Assembly (NCBI RefSeq): GCF_003473485.1
Contig: NC_053047.1
Location: 29,498,972 to 29,562,971 of the forward strand
Direction: 5' to 3'
Source of the DNA: Medicago truncatula
Taxonomy: Eukaryota; Streptophyta; Magnoliopsida; Fabales; Fabaceae
Length of the DNA stretch: 64,000 nucleotides
Part shown: piece by piece, positions 32,379-44,400 of the stretch
Layout: every line of letters starts with the position of its first letter
How positions within the stretch are numbered: the stretch's first letter is position 1
Position numbers and translations under genes: made by a program
The notes under the pieces: generated by a model
Seen by the model: only the letters and a program-made list of their open reading frames with translations
Database searches by the model: none
Told to the model about the DNA's origin: nothing

Positions 32379-32461
32379 TGCAGGCTGTGGGGTTCGAACC
32401 CACGCGCACTCAGTGCAGTAGGTCTTAAGTCTACCCCCTTAGACCACTCGGGCAAGCCTGC
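32379..32461 (-). tRNA. tRNA-Leu (anticodon UAA), copy 2
   Basis: The 82-base body is identical to copy 1 (6422-6504) with discriminator A. T-runs lie within about 20 bases downstream on the minus strand, and a CAA-containing AT-rich leader lies upstream. Confidence 0.9.
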
Positions 32462-33833
32462 TCGAGTTGTTTTTGTCATCTGTAGTTCATTATTTAAAGC
32501 CATTTGTGGTTAACTATACGACATATTTTTTGTTTAAGTTATTAAGTACACATTTTCTTTTTACCCAAAATAGATTTAGATTAAGTATACAGTTTTTATA
32601 CTTTTGGGTACGTGTTTAAGTTTTTGTTGTCTTTTTATTTCAAATATGAAAATATTTATTAAATTAATTTAAAATGATTGATACAACATTTATCTTTTAA
32701 TAAACAAAATTAGTATATCATTTATACAATATACCAGGTGAAAATTGTAAGTTTTCGTAAAAGAAAAAGTGACTTAAATACTATATTAATATCTTACGTT
32801 ATTTTAAAAGTCCAGTTTAGTTCCATTATTTTAAAATTTGTCAATTTGGTTCCTTAATTTAGAGTAATAGTTTAGTTTGATCCTTAACTTTAAAACGGGT
32901 CAATTTGACCCCCTTTTCTGAGGTACAAAGGAAAAGGAGACAACAAGAAAGCAAACAAGAACAAAAAAGAAAAGGAGAAAGCCTAACATAAGCTAACTTT
33001 TCTCTATCAGAAGTTAACTATTTTGTGCACACTAAAGCAAATTGTTTATACCTCTAGCTTTTGAAGCCAACCTGTTGTTCTTGAATTATCCTTTTTCTTA
33101 GGCCAAGTTGAGCACATAGGTTAGTCCCCTTGTTTCGGTGACGAACCATATTACAAGCCTAGAGACCTTAGAAATGTTAACACAAATGTTATTTTAGAGT
33201 TAGACATTGTGTATGTTTTTGAATATGTAAAGTGTTCAAGTTTGAGGTTGCTTTCAGAACTTTTTTTTTTTGTTACGAGACAAAGTTACAATTTTGATCA
33301 TAGTCATGTAAATTTAATTCTCTAATACCTTAAACTCGTTATAAGTTGCGAGAATCTTCTTCTTTAGACGAGTAGGATTTGCCTAATTCCATGGCGTTTC
33401 TTTTAAACCTACTTTCTAGATTATCCCACCTAAAACCTAAAAGAGAAGTTATAAAAAAGGCTAAAAAAAAATTGTTATGAGATAGAGTTACAATTTTTAT
33501 CATAACCATGTAAATGCAGTTCTCTAGTAACTTAAACTCATTATAGGTTGTGAGAATCTTTTTCTTAGATCAATAGGATTTGCCTAACTCCATGGTGTTT
33601 CTTTTAAACATAATTTCTAGATTATCATACCTTTAATCTAAGCCCTGATAAAACCCAAAAAAGTGTACACTGTGATATTGTATTTGATTGATGGTTAAGA
33701 CTTTTTAAGTTTTGGTAATATGTAGTCTTGCATGTTGTGTGTGTGAACCTTTCAAATACACAATTATGTTGCGAGAAGTTGTGACATGGTTGGGTTATAT
33801 TATTCTTACATAGTTATAAAAATAATTTTTTTG

Positions 33834-33916
33834 TGCAGGCTGTGGGGTTCGAACCCACGTGCACTCAGTGCAGTAGGTCTTAAGTCTACCCCCTTAGACC
33901 ACTCGGGCAAGCCTGC
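33834..33916 (-). tRNA. tRNA-Leu (anticodon UAA), copy 3
   Basis: As copy 1 except for one change in the variable arm (GTGCG to GTGCA). This replaces a G-U with an A-U pair, so the fold is kept or improved. Confidence 0.88.
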
Positions 33917-35354
33917 TCGAGTTGTTTTTGGCATCTGTAATTCATTATTTAAAGCCATTTGTGGTTAACTATACGACATATTTTTTGTTTAAGTTATTAA
34001 GTACAGATTTTCTTTTTACCCAAAATAGACTTAGATTAAGTATACAGTTTTTATACTTTTGGGTACGTGTTTAAGTTTTTGTTGTCTTTTTATTTCAAAT
34101 ATGAAAATATTTATTAAATTAATTTAAAATGATTGATACAACATTTATCTTTTAATAAACGAAATTAGTATATCATTTATACAATATACCAGGTGAAAAT
34201 TGTAAGTTTTCGTAAAAGAAAAAGTGACTTAAATACTATATTCATATCTTACGTTATTTTAAAAGTCCAGTTTAGTTCCATTATTTTAAAATTTGTCAAT
34301 TTGGTTCCTTAATTTAGAGTAATAGTTCAGTTTGATCCTTAACTTTAAAACGGGTCAATTTGACCCCCTTTTCTGAGGTATAAAGGAAAAGGAGAGAACA
34401 AGAACACAAACAAGAACAAAAAAAAAAAGGAGAAAGCCTAACATAAGCTAACTTTTCTCTATCAGATGTTAACTATTTTGTGCACACTAAATCAAATTGT
34501 TTATACCTCTAGCTTTTGAAGCCAACCTGTTGTTCTTGAATTATCCTTTTTCTTAGGCCAAGTTGAGCATATAGGTTAGTGCACTTGTTTCGGTGACGAA
34601 CCATATTACAAGCCTAGAGACCTTAGAAATGTTAACCCAAATGTTATTTTAGAGTTAGACATTGTGTATGTGTTTGAATATGTAAAGTGTTCAAGTTTGA
34701 GGTTGCTTTCGGAACTTTTTTTTTTGTTACGAGACAAAGTTACAATTTTGATCATAGTCATGTAAATTTAATTCTCTAATACCTTAAACTCATTATAGGT
34801 TGCGAGAATCTTCTTCTTTAGACGAGTAGGATTTGCCTAACTCCATGGCGTTTCTTTTAAACCTACTTTCTAGATTATCCCACCTTAAACCTAAAAGAGA
34901 AGTTAAAAAAAAGGCTGATTCATAAAAAATACCAGCTATTTTTTTTTGTTGTTAAAAAAGCCGATTCATCAAAAATACTAGCTAAAAAAAAATTGTTATG
35001 AGATAGAGTTACAATTTTTATCATAACCATGTAAATGCAGTTCTCTAGTAACTTAAACTCATTATAGGTTGTGAGAATCTTTTGCTTAGACCAATAGGAT
35101 TTGCCTAACTCCAAGGTGTTTCTTTTAAACCTAATTTCTAGATTATCATACCTTTAATCTAAGCCTTGATAAAACCCAAAAAAGTGTACACTGTGATATT
35201 GTATTTGATTGATGCTTAAGACTTTTCAAGTTTTGGTAATATGTAGTCTTGCATGTTGTGTGTGTGAACCTTTCAAATACACAATTATGTTGCGAGAAGT
35301 TGTGAAATGGTTGGGTTATATTATTCTTACATAGTTATAAAAATAATTTTTTTG

Positions 35355-35437
35355 TGCAGGCTGTGGGGTTTGAACCCACGCGCACTCAATGCAGTAGGTC
35401 TTAAGTCTACCCCCTTAGACCACTCGGGCAAGCCTGC
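35355..35437 (-). tRNA. tRNA-Leu (anticodon UAA), copy 4
   Basis: Two changes from copy 1: the T loop is TTCAAAC instead of TTCGAAC, and the variable arm is TGCAT instead of TGCAC. Both are tolerated by the fold. Anticodon unchanged. Confidence 0.87.
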
Positions 35438-36742
35438 TCGAGTTGTTTTTGTCATTTGTAGTTCATTATTTAAAGCCATTTGTGGTTAACTATACGACAT
35501 ATTTTTTGTTTAAGTTATTAAGTACAGATTTTCTTTTTACCCAAAATAGATTTAGATTAAGTATACAGTTTTTATACTTTTGGGTATGTGTTTAAGTTTT
35601 TGTTGTCTTTTTATTTCAAATATGAAAATAGTTATTAAATTAATTAAAATGATTGATACAAAATTTATCTTTTAATAAACAAAATTAGTATATCATTTAT
35701 ACAATATACCAGGTGAAAATTGTAAGTTTTGGTAAAAGAAAAGTGACTTAAATACTATATTAATATCTTACGTTATTTTAAAAGTCCAGTTTAGTTCCAT
35801 TATTTTAAAATTTGTCAATTTGATTCCCTAATTTAGAGTAATAGTTCAGTTTGATCCTTAACTTTAAAACGGGTCAATTTGACCCCCTTTTCTGAGGTAC
35901 AAAGGAAAAGGAGACAACAAGAAAACAAACAACAAAAAAGAAAAGGAGAAAGCCTAACATAAGCTAACTTTTCTCTATCATAAGTTAACTATTTTGTGCA
36001 AACTAAAGCAAATTGTTTATACCTCTAGCTTTTGAAGCCAACCTGTTGTTCTTGAATTATCCTTTTTCTTAGGCCAAGTTGAGCATATAGGTTAGTCCCC
36101 TTGTTTCGATGACGAACCATATAACAAGCCGAGAGACCTTAGAAATGTTAACCCAAATGTTATTTTAGAGTTAGACATTGTGTATGTGTTTGAATATGTA
36201 AAGTGTTCAAGTTTGAGGTTGCTTTCGGAACTTTTTTTTTTTTTGTTACGAGACAAAGTTACAATTTTGATCATAGTCATGTAAATTTAGTTCCCTAATA
36301 CCTTAAACTCATTATAGGTTGCGAGAATCTTCTTGTTTAGACGAGTAGGATTTGCCTAACTCAATGGCGTTTCTTTTAAACCTACTTTCTAGTTTATCCC
36401 ACCTTAAACCTAAAATAGAAGTGAAAAAAAAAAAAAAAGGCTGATTCATAAAAAATACCAATTATTTTTTTTTGTTGTTAAAAAAGCCGATTCATCAAAA
36501 ATACTAGCTAAAAAGAAATTGTTATGAGATAGAGTTACAATTTTTATCATAACCATGTAAATTCAGTTCTCTAATAACTTAAACTCATTATAGGTTGTGA
36601 GAATCTTTTGCTTAGACCAATAGGATTTGCCTAACTCCATGGTGTTTCTTTTAAACCTAATTTCTAGATTATTATAGGTTGTGAGAAGTTGTGAAATGGT
36701 TGTGTTATCTTATTCTTACGTAGTTATAAATTTTTTTTTTTG

Positions 36743-36825
36743 TGCAGGCTGTGGGGTTTGAACCCACGCGCACTCAGTGCAGTAGGTCTTAAATCTACCC
36801 CCTTAGACCACTCGGGCAAGCCTGC
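36743..36825 (-). tRNA. tRNA-Leu (anticodon UAA), copy 5
   Basis: The T loop is TTCAAAC as in copy 4, and base 32 of the anticodon loop is T instead of C (TTTAAGA). The anticodon remains UAA. Stems intact apart from the A-C mismatch shared by all five. Confidence 0.87.
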
Positions 36826-37862
36826 TTGAGTTGTTTTTGTCATCTGCAGTTCATTATTTAAAGCAATTTGTGGTTAACTATACGAAATATTTTTTGTTTA
36901 AGTTATTGAGTACACATTTTCTTTTTACCCAAAATAGATTTAGATTAAGTATACAGTTTTTATACTTTTGGGTACGTGTTTAAGTTTTTGTTGTCTTTTT
37001 ATTTAAAATATGAAAATATTTATTAAATTAATTAAAAATAATTGATACAAGATTTATCTTTTAATAAACAAAATTAGTATATCATTTATACAATATACCA
37101 GATGAAAATTGTAAGTTTTCGTAAAAGAAAAAGTGACTTAAATACTATATTAATATCTTACGTTATTTTAAAAGTCCAGTTTAGTTCCATTATTTTAAAA
37201 TTTGTTAATTTAGTTCCTTAATTTAGAGTAATAGTTCAGTTTGATCCTTAACTTTAAAACGGGTCAATTTGACCCCCTTTTCTGAGGTACAAAGGAAAGG
37301 AGCCAACAAGAAAACAAACAAGAACAAAAAAGAAAAGGAGAAAGCCTAACATAAGCTAACTTTTCTCTATCAGAAGTTAACTATTTTGTGCACACTAAAG
37401 CAAATTGTTTATACCTCTAGCTTTTGAAGCCAATCTGTTGTTCTTGAATTATCCTTTTTCTTAGGCCAAGTTGAGCATATAGGTTAGTCCCCTTGTTTCG
37501 GTGACGAACCATATTACAAGCCTAGAGACCTTAGAAATGTTAACCCAAATGTTATTTTAGAGTTAGACATGGTGTATGTGTTTGAATATGTAAAGTGTTC
37601 AAGTTTGAGGTTGCTTTTGGAACTTTTTTTTTGTTACGAGACAAAGTTACAATTTTGATCATAGTCATGTAAATTTAGTTCTCTAATACCTTAAACTCAT
37701 TATAGATTGCGAGAATCTTCTTCTTTAGACGAGTAGGATTTGCCTAACTCCATGGTGTTTCTTTTAAACCTACTTTCTAGATTATCCCACCTTAAACCTA
37801 AAAGAGAAGTTAAAAAAAAAAAAGGCTGATTCAGAAAAAATACCAGCAATTTTTTTTTTGTT

Positions 37863-39446
37863 GTTAAATTAATTTCTTGCCTAAATGTTGCCTCATAAAT
37901 TTTAAGAATATTGAGTAAACTTTGTGCTTCCAGCACATTAGCCCTGCAAAACAAGAAACAATCGTCTGCAAACAACAGATGAGATACTACTGGTGCGCCG
38001 CGACATACTTGTACTCCATGAATATCGCCTCTATTAACTACCTTATGTATTAGAGTCGAGAGACCCTCGAGCACCAATATGAATAAATATGGTGATAATG
38101 GGTCACCCTGGCGCAACCCTCGACCGGGCACAATAGGCCCCATTCTATAAAAATTGATAAGCACCGAATAAGTAACAAAATTAACACACATCATCATCCA
38201 CTGAATCCATTTCTTACTGAATCCCATTTGCATAAGCACGCCACGAAGAAACCCCCAATCCACTCTATCATAAGCCTTGCTAATATCAATCTTGAGAGCC
38301 AATTCCCCTCTCCATCCCTTTGTTTTCCTCTTCATTAAGTGGATTATCTCGGTAGCTATTAACGCGTTGTCCAATATGGAGCGACCCTCGACAAACGCTG
38401 ACTGCTCCTCTGACACACATTTATCCAAACAACGTTTCAGTCGATTAGCGAGCACTTTCGACACCATCTTATACAAAACATTACAAAGAGATATAGGCCT
38501 AAGATCCTTCATATTATCCGGGCCTCCGCACTTCGGGATCAAACAAATGTTTGTTTATGTAAGGTTTAAGGGAAAGTAACCACGATCAAACCAAGAAACC
38601 GCTGCCTGAAAAATATCATCACCACACACATGCCATAATCTATGGTAAAATGCCGGGTTAAAACCATCTGGACCTGGGGACTTGTCTGGTTGCATCTGAA
38701 AAAGGGCTTGACGCAATTCTTCCTTTGTAATAGGTGAAGTAAGCATGATATTGTCATCCATCGAAACACACTGGCTCATCAAATCCAGCACCAGCTTATG
38801 GACTTCCGCATTAGCAGAAAATAATTGCTCAAAATAAACTTGTACCACGATACACATATCCTATTGCGATGTAGCCGTCCTCCCATCATCTGTGCGGAGC
38901 TTACTAACCTTCTTCACTTTGCCATGGGCTATCGCTGATGTATGAAAGAACTTAGTATTCATATCCCCTTCCTTCAACTAGTGCATTTTCACTCTTTGCT
39001 TCCAAAAGACCTCCTCCTGTACAAGTAGTCGAGCATGCTTCTCACAGGTTGCAACGTATTGCGTACGCATCATACCATTCGGCTGGGTACGGAGATCCTC
39101 TAAAATACGAATACATTGCTTAATTTCTGCCTTAAACCGAACTCTCTTCCTTCTACCCCAACTTTGCAACTTCGTAGAACAATTCACAACTCTATCTCCG
39201 AGCTCTAACCCCATATTACCACCCCAACCATCCACCACCACCTCCTCAATATCGTCCTCTAAGAGCCAACTGTTTTCCAATTTAAAAGAATGAACATACC
39301 TCTGACGAACCGTAGGGGCAATATCAAGCAATATTGGAGTGTGATCAGAGTGGGAAGTAAGCAAGTTTGTAAGTTTGACTTCTGGAAAACATTGCAGCCA
39401 TTCAGAGTTTCCCATAGCCATATCCAATCTTTCTTCTAGTGTAACT
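37863..39446 (-). pseudogene. L1-type LINE relic: endonuclease end and reverse transcriptase
   Basis: Read from 39446 downward: the endonuclease C-terminus with SDHTPILLD, a linker, a pre-RT segment (PDKSPGPDGFNPAFYHRLW), then the reverse transcriptase with LRPISLCNVLYK, KIDISKAYDRVDW, GLRQGDPLSPYLFILVLEGL and the catalytic block HLLFADDCFLF. These are hallmarks of plant L1 non-LTR elements. Frames change at about 38555-38560 and 38860-38980, the endonuclease start is missing, and the sequence stops abruptly at 37863 after the RT. RNase H and tail are lacking, so it is dead. Confidence 0.88.
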
Positions 39447-40014
39447 CCCTAGTCGTTATTTTATTTATTTATGATTTATTTAGAGTCTTTTATATGATTT
39501 TAAATAATTATTGTTGATTATGTGGTGTGTATTATTTTATTATATGGTTTATTTTAATATTAATAGAATAATGTGAGAATTATTATTATTTTGGAGGTTG
39601 GGGATTTAATTAGAAATTAATAGAATTAAGAGGGAGTTAAATGAAATAAAGGGGAGTTATGTATTGGGAGTTAGGAAAAGAAACAGTCAGAAAGCAGTTT
39701 TACGTGAAAACAAGTTTTGGGAGAAAAGGGAGAAGAGACAAGTAGAGCCAAGTGAACCAGATTTTTGTGCATTTGTTCGTCTGAATTAAGGTAAGGGTGA
39801 GGTTTGCTTCAGTAGTGTAGATGTTTAATTCTGATTTTGATTTAACAGGTTTATGGTAGAAATTAGGGATTTTGGGTTTAAGTTGAATTCTGGTTTTTTT
39901 GGGTGAATTGAGTGTAGGAATCACTGGTTTGATGTTAGAAATAGGTTCTGAGTGCATACAGCATTTCATTTCATATCTGTAAACTGAGTTGGGGAGTGAA
40001 ATTGAAAAAATTGG
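39447..40014 (+). mobile_element. LTR-like fragment, class uncertain
   Basis: It begins tgtaactccctagtcgttat and has purine-rich GGGAGTTA stretches and a leader-like part (gggagaaaagggagaagaga), as in some Ty3/gypsy LTRs. No second copy or internal domain is present. It could equally be promoter or leader of an unknown gene. Confidence 0.3.
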
Positions 40015-40116
40015 GAGACAACAAGAAAACAAGAAAACAAACAAGAACAAAAAAGAAAAGGAGAAAGCCTAACATAAGCTAACTTTTCTTAATTTAGAGT
40101 AATAGTTCAGTTTAGA
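40015..40116. repeat. Displaced piece of the tRNA-array unit
   Basis: The sequence gagacaacaagaaaacaa... to ...agcctaacataagctaactt matches the unit (for example 31411-31475). It is followed directly by taatttagagtaatagttca, which in the intact unit lies before it. Two parts are therefore joined in swapped order. Confidence 0.8.
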
Positions 40117-40812
40117 ATGGCTATTCTAGAATGTACGAGGGTCTTTCACTCTAGAATGTACGTGCTTGATATGATGCTACCAAATTGAATACAGAAGTTC
40201 TGAATCTCTATAAGGCTCCACTATCTGTTGAAGGATGGGATGAAGCTGTTTTGAAACCATCCTTGCAGCAAAAAATGCAGAATCATTGCTGCAAGGTGTA
40301 GAAGACATTTCAGTGTTGGTTAAAGCTATGGCCTCAAAACTTAAAAATTCTAAACTGGTTGCATATCTGGATGTGGCCCCATGAAGAGTTTGCTTGCAGC
40401 TATTATATAGTTATCATATATAGCTTGTGTAATGCGAATGTCATCTGACAGTAGTCCAAGTGAGAAAGAGCTATTCAATTGATAAATTATTAGGCATGGG
40501 ATAAGTGTATTTACCATTACTACTAGCTTATGCCTGAGGTGCTACTTGCAGTGGTTTTCAAGTCTGAAGTTGTCAATGACTAGGAATGGATGGTATAAGC
40601 TTAGTCCACTGTTTTTCTTTCCTTTCTTTCTTGTTTCGAAGGTTTTGGTATAGTCTCCCTTTTGTATATATTTTTCCTTTTTTTTTAATAAAATTTTGAG
40701 ATTGACGGCATATGATGGAGGTTCTTCGGGATGTCAACCTAGTTGAAATGTCGTTGCTTCCTCTTGATGTTTGTCTTTTTTCCTTGCTTATCCAAAAAAA
40801 AAAAAAAAATAC
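40117..40812 (+). pseudogene. Processed-type 3' gene fragment with LINE-like poly(A) end
   Basis: The frame KLNTEVLNLYKAPLSVEGWD, EAVLKPSLQQKM shifts by one base near 40272 to AESLLQGVEDISVLVKAMAS, KLKNSKLVAYLDVAP and a stop (TGA, 40380-40382). I do not recognise the parent protein. The 3' part holds AATAAA (about 40688) and ends in A15 at about 40797. The stretch 'gggatgtcaacctagttgaa' just before the tail resembles LINE 3' ends in legumes. Confidence 0.5.
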
Positions 40813-40980
40813 AATTTAAATTATTAAATATATATATGATTTTCATTTGTAAAAGTCCAATGCTATGATCTATAACCGGCAATTATACCACTTCTAGGAC
40901 TATTTTTTTTAAGGACTGTTTCTAAGACTATTGGCAGCACATGAATATATATAATTTTCTTTTCGATGTCCCAGTAATTA

Positions 40981-40985
<5 letters not shown>

Positions 40986-41028
<43 letters not shown>
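40986..41028. repeat. (TA)n microsatellite
   Basis: About 43 bases of uninterrupted TA dinucleotide. Confidence 0.95.
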
Positions 41029-41030
<2 letters not shown>

Positions 41031-41625
41031 TTGCCTTTTGTGTTGAATAATTTCAACATGTTGAGTAAAAAAAGGATGGTGGCAGCACATGAATAGTTTT
41101 TTTTTTTTTATAATAAAAGTAGTTTAGCCTAAAAAACTCAAAATCCATATAAAAAATTAGTGTCATTTCAGTTACTATTATGAGAGAAAATTTGTTTCCA
41201 ACCCATTAAAAGAGATATCTGTTTGTCAAAAATTTATACCAAATACCACAATAATACTCTTTAAAAGAAAATATGCATTTTTTTTAACAAATAAAAAGAA
41301 AATATGCATTAATCTATATCTATATTTATATTTATATTATATAAATTTGAGACCCTTTTTCAAGTCCCTTTATGGAAATGATTTTCTATTCTTTTGATGT
41401 TGACATGTGTCCCTTTATTTTTTACAAATAGTCTTACCATATTCATCCTCACAAAATGCTCTCACCACAATCTCCTCACAAATTTGTATTTAATGTTCAT
41501 GTTTATGTATAATAGGAAGTTTTTTAAATTCAAATTCAATTCTAATTCTAATATTTCAAATCATATTAAAAATCAAAAATTTCAAATATTCATTCTTCAA
41601 ATTTCCTCCTCATATATCACCTCAA
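41029..41625. other. Intergenic, no gene recognised
   Basis: AT-rich DNA with the short frame at 41394-41711 (+) that is not convincing. It leads up to the hairpin at 41638. Confidence 0.35.
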
Positions 41626-41654
41626 CTAGTATGGACACCCGTGCCAAGCACGGG
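41626..41654 (-). mobile_element. Candidate Helitron 3' end
   Basis: On the minus strand a perfect 7-bp stem with 3-base loop (cccgtgc-ttg-gcacggg type) is followed after 8 bases by CTAG, then T. A hairpin shortly before CTRR, with T following in the host, is the Helitron 3' signature. No 5' TC end was located. Confidence 0.4.
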
Positions 41655-41759
41655 CTAGAAATTCGTCATAATTACGGAGAGGATACTGAGATGTATCAAA
41701 ATGTCATTTAAATTCAACATTAGATAAAAGAGTGACAAAACTCATACTTAGTCTTAATT

Positions 41760-43270
41760 TTTTTGGATAAAGATGTAGTATCATTCTCATTTTTGTGGTT
41801 TCTCTTTCTCAAATGTGTCAATGCACACCAGTGTTGCCTCCTCATAAGGCTTAACAGTTGTATGATGTCCCAGTTTAACATTGCGGGAGACCATGAGTGG
41901 CTCTTAATGGTGGAACACGAACACGAAGAGTCTTACACTTAGTGGAGAGATGTTAATGTGTAAAGTGAGTTAAAATTCAGTGTATGCAAGAGTAAATATT
42001 GAGCAACATATAAGTGAGATGACCCATATACATGTTGTTTTAAGATTTTGGATGAAAAAGTGATGTCAATCTTACTTGTGTGGTTGCTCTTGGTCTAACA
42101 TCATTATGCAACCTAATGTAGTCTACCACGGAAGTCCTAAAATTATGATATTTTATTTTGTTAGTTTTTGGGTCTCATTTGTCTAAATTTTTATCGTAAA
42201 TTTTAGTCTTTTTATGTCATTCTCTTTCGTGAAAAAAAACTTCAACCTTCATTATTTTGATTTGCTTTACTTTTGGTATTTGGTAGGATCTGACAATGAA
42301 AAAGTGTGTGTTTTGTTAAGTTAACAAAATACATGTTCATTAGAGAAAAGAACATAAACATCTCTCTATTAAATTACAATCAAATGACCTTTTTGACCAA
42401 GTTTTGCCTTCGTTTCATCTTATTTGACTATGTCACATAATTACAGAAGCAAAGATTTGCACACTTGAATGAGAGATGTTAATGTGTCAAATTTAAGCTA
42501 AAGTTCTACGATGGATGAAAGAGTAGATGTTGAATAACATATCAGTGATATGATCCATATACATGTACCTAAGAATTTAAAAACAAATGTGGCGTCAATT
42601 TGAACATTTGAAAATGATGTGGCATTTTTTTCAAAGATTATAATATTTTTGTAGTATAATAACCCAATAACCTTCAACTCGATCAATAAAACCATTAAAT
42701 TATCGGTAACTTAATATTTTCCCTTATCATTTCTTTCACGTTCAAATTCTTTGTTCATATTCATTCATTTTCTAATTTACCTACTCTTTTCTCATGAAAG
42801 AAAGGAGAAAAATCTTCTATTAAACCGCAACCAATCCATATTTTTTTTATTTTTTTTACCATTTGTACCTCTGACACCATATCATAGACACAAAGAGTCT
42901 CACATTTAAAGGTGAAATGTTAGTGTGTCATGTTTAAGTTAAACTTCTATATTAAATTCAGGTGTGAATATTGAGCAACATATAAGTGAGATGACGAACA
43001 TACCAAATGTCCTAAGTTTTTGGATGAAGATGTAGTGTCAATCTCACTTGTAGGGTTTCTCTTAGACAAACATAATCATCAACCCGTTGAAGACTACCTC
43101 AAAACTCTAAACTCATTTGTTAGTTTTTGGAGTCCATTTGCTTTATATTTTTATTAAATATAAAAGTTATTTCAGTTTTTTATATTATTTTAAATTCATT
43201 CACATTTTGTCTTTGATGGGATCTAACCAACGAAAATGCTAATTTGTTACGCCTAGTTGACAAAATGAAT
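41760..43270. repeat. Degenerate tandem repeat of about 0.45-0.5 kb units
   Basis: Two sub-blocks recur in the same order. Block one is 'ttggatgaagatgtagtgtc..ctcacttgtgtgg' at 41763, 42048 and 43020, and in decayed form at 42585. Block two is 'gagatgttaatgtgtcaa...attgagcaacatataagtgagatga' at 41947, 42473 and 42909. Units are strongly diverged, so the duplication is old. No coding sequence is recognised. Confidence 0.65.
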
Positions 43271-43334
43271 GCTTATTAAACAATTTTATAATTAATAAAT
43301 TAGGAAAAATAATTTGATGGATGATAAATGAATT

Positions 43335-43335
<1 letters not shown>

Positions 43336-43409
<74 letters not shown>
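43336..43409. repeat. (CA)n(TA)n(CA)n compound microsatellite
   Basis: ACAC repeats, then about 56 bases of TA, then ACACACC. Confidence 0.95.
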
Positions 43410-43412
<3 letters not shown>

Positions 43413-43552
43413 CCACTTATTTTTTGGAAGGTGTGTTTTAGCAACATTCACTTTAAGGTGTATTTATCAACTTTTTAGTTATATCTTTGCTAAAACACAC
43501 CTTAATAAAATTTGGTGGGTGTATCATAGCAAACCCCATATATATATATATA

Positions 43553-44349
43553 GGGATAGGATCAAATGACACCAAGGTGTCAAATTAAATTTGACACCAA
43601 ATCCTAGCCATTAATACGGTTTTAATCTAACGGCTCCCATCAATTCATTAAGTGCTCACATGCTTGATCAAGTGACTCATCTTTTATTTTTAGAAATAAT
43701 TTATTCTTTCTTCTTTTGGTTAATTCCTTTCCAAAAATTCTAATATTCTATTTTTTTTTATAAAGGATTCTACATCGTTTATTCTTAGGGCTCTCTTGCA
43801 CATGATTTACCCCTATTTCATTACTCCAAAACCTAATTGCCATTTTTTTTGCTATACCATTGTTTTATGCTTCACTTCCCAAGCTATTCACCATTACACC
43901 TTCCATCTTCTCTTTTCCTATGCTAGTCGAAAACTTAATTTTGTGGCTGCTGTCCAAAACTTAATTATCGTTTTGCTCATCCTATAACAACCTTATTTCT
44001 TTATTGAGTTTATTTCTATTAACTATTTTTTCGAAGAGCCTCAAAAGAAAATTGTTTTAAAGAAGGGCCATGATGCTAAAAACATGAACAAAATGAATAA
44101 TGACTAATTCTTTAATGTAAGTTCTTTATGCAATGTTGTGAGTAATTCATATCTAAGAATAAAAGATGTAGAATCCTTAATAAAAAAAATCAGAGAAGAA
44201 TAAATTATTTCTAAAAATAAAAGATGGATCACTTAATCAAGCATGTGAGCACTTAATGAATTGATGAGAGCCGTTATATTAAAACCGTATTAATTGCTAG
44301 GATTTGATGTCAAATTTAATTTGACACCTTGATGTCATTTGATCTTATC

Positions 44350-44351
<2 letters not shown>
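43553..44351. mobile_element. Long-TIR non-autonomous DNA element A, 799 bp
   Basis: Left end GGGATAGGATCAAATGACAC; right end in reverse complement GGGATAAGATCAAATGACAT. The inverted arms pair over about 200 bases (43553-43787 and 44153-44351) with few mismatches. TA-repeat DNA lies on both sides, so the target duplication cannot be read. The centre (43800-44150) has no recognisable gene. Confidence 0.85.

Positions 44352-44396
<45 letters not shown>
44352..44396. repeat. (TA)n tract between two TIR elements
   Basis: 45 bases of TA separate elements A and B. Confidence 0.95.

Positions 44397-44400
<4 letters not shown>

Larger units (their letters stand above)
31276..37862. repeat. Tandem array of about 1.4-1.5 kb units, each with a tRNA-Leu(UAA) gene
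   Basis: The units begin around 'ttaaaagtccagtttagttc' at 31276, 32807, 34259, 35778 and 37167. They contain 'cttgtttcggtgacgaacca', two versions of a roughly 200-bp block ('gttgcgagaatcttcttctt' and 'gttgtgagaatcttttgctt'), and end in the tRNA gene. The tRNA genes start at 32380, 33835, 35356 and 36744, so spacings are 1455, 1521 and 1388 bp. The shortest interval has lost the 'aagccctgataaaacccaaa' part, and the 33-kb unit lacks part of the duplicated block. The last unit is cut at 37862 by LINE sequence. Units look nearly identical by eye. Confidence 0.92.

Noticed and set aside
33786-35489. Two 60-residue frames containing GSNPRALSAVGLKSTPLDHSG
   Set aside because: They run antisense across tRNA-Leu genes; the resemblance to each other reflects the tandem duplication.
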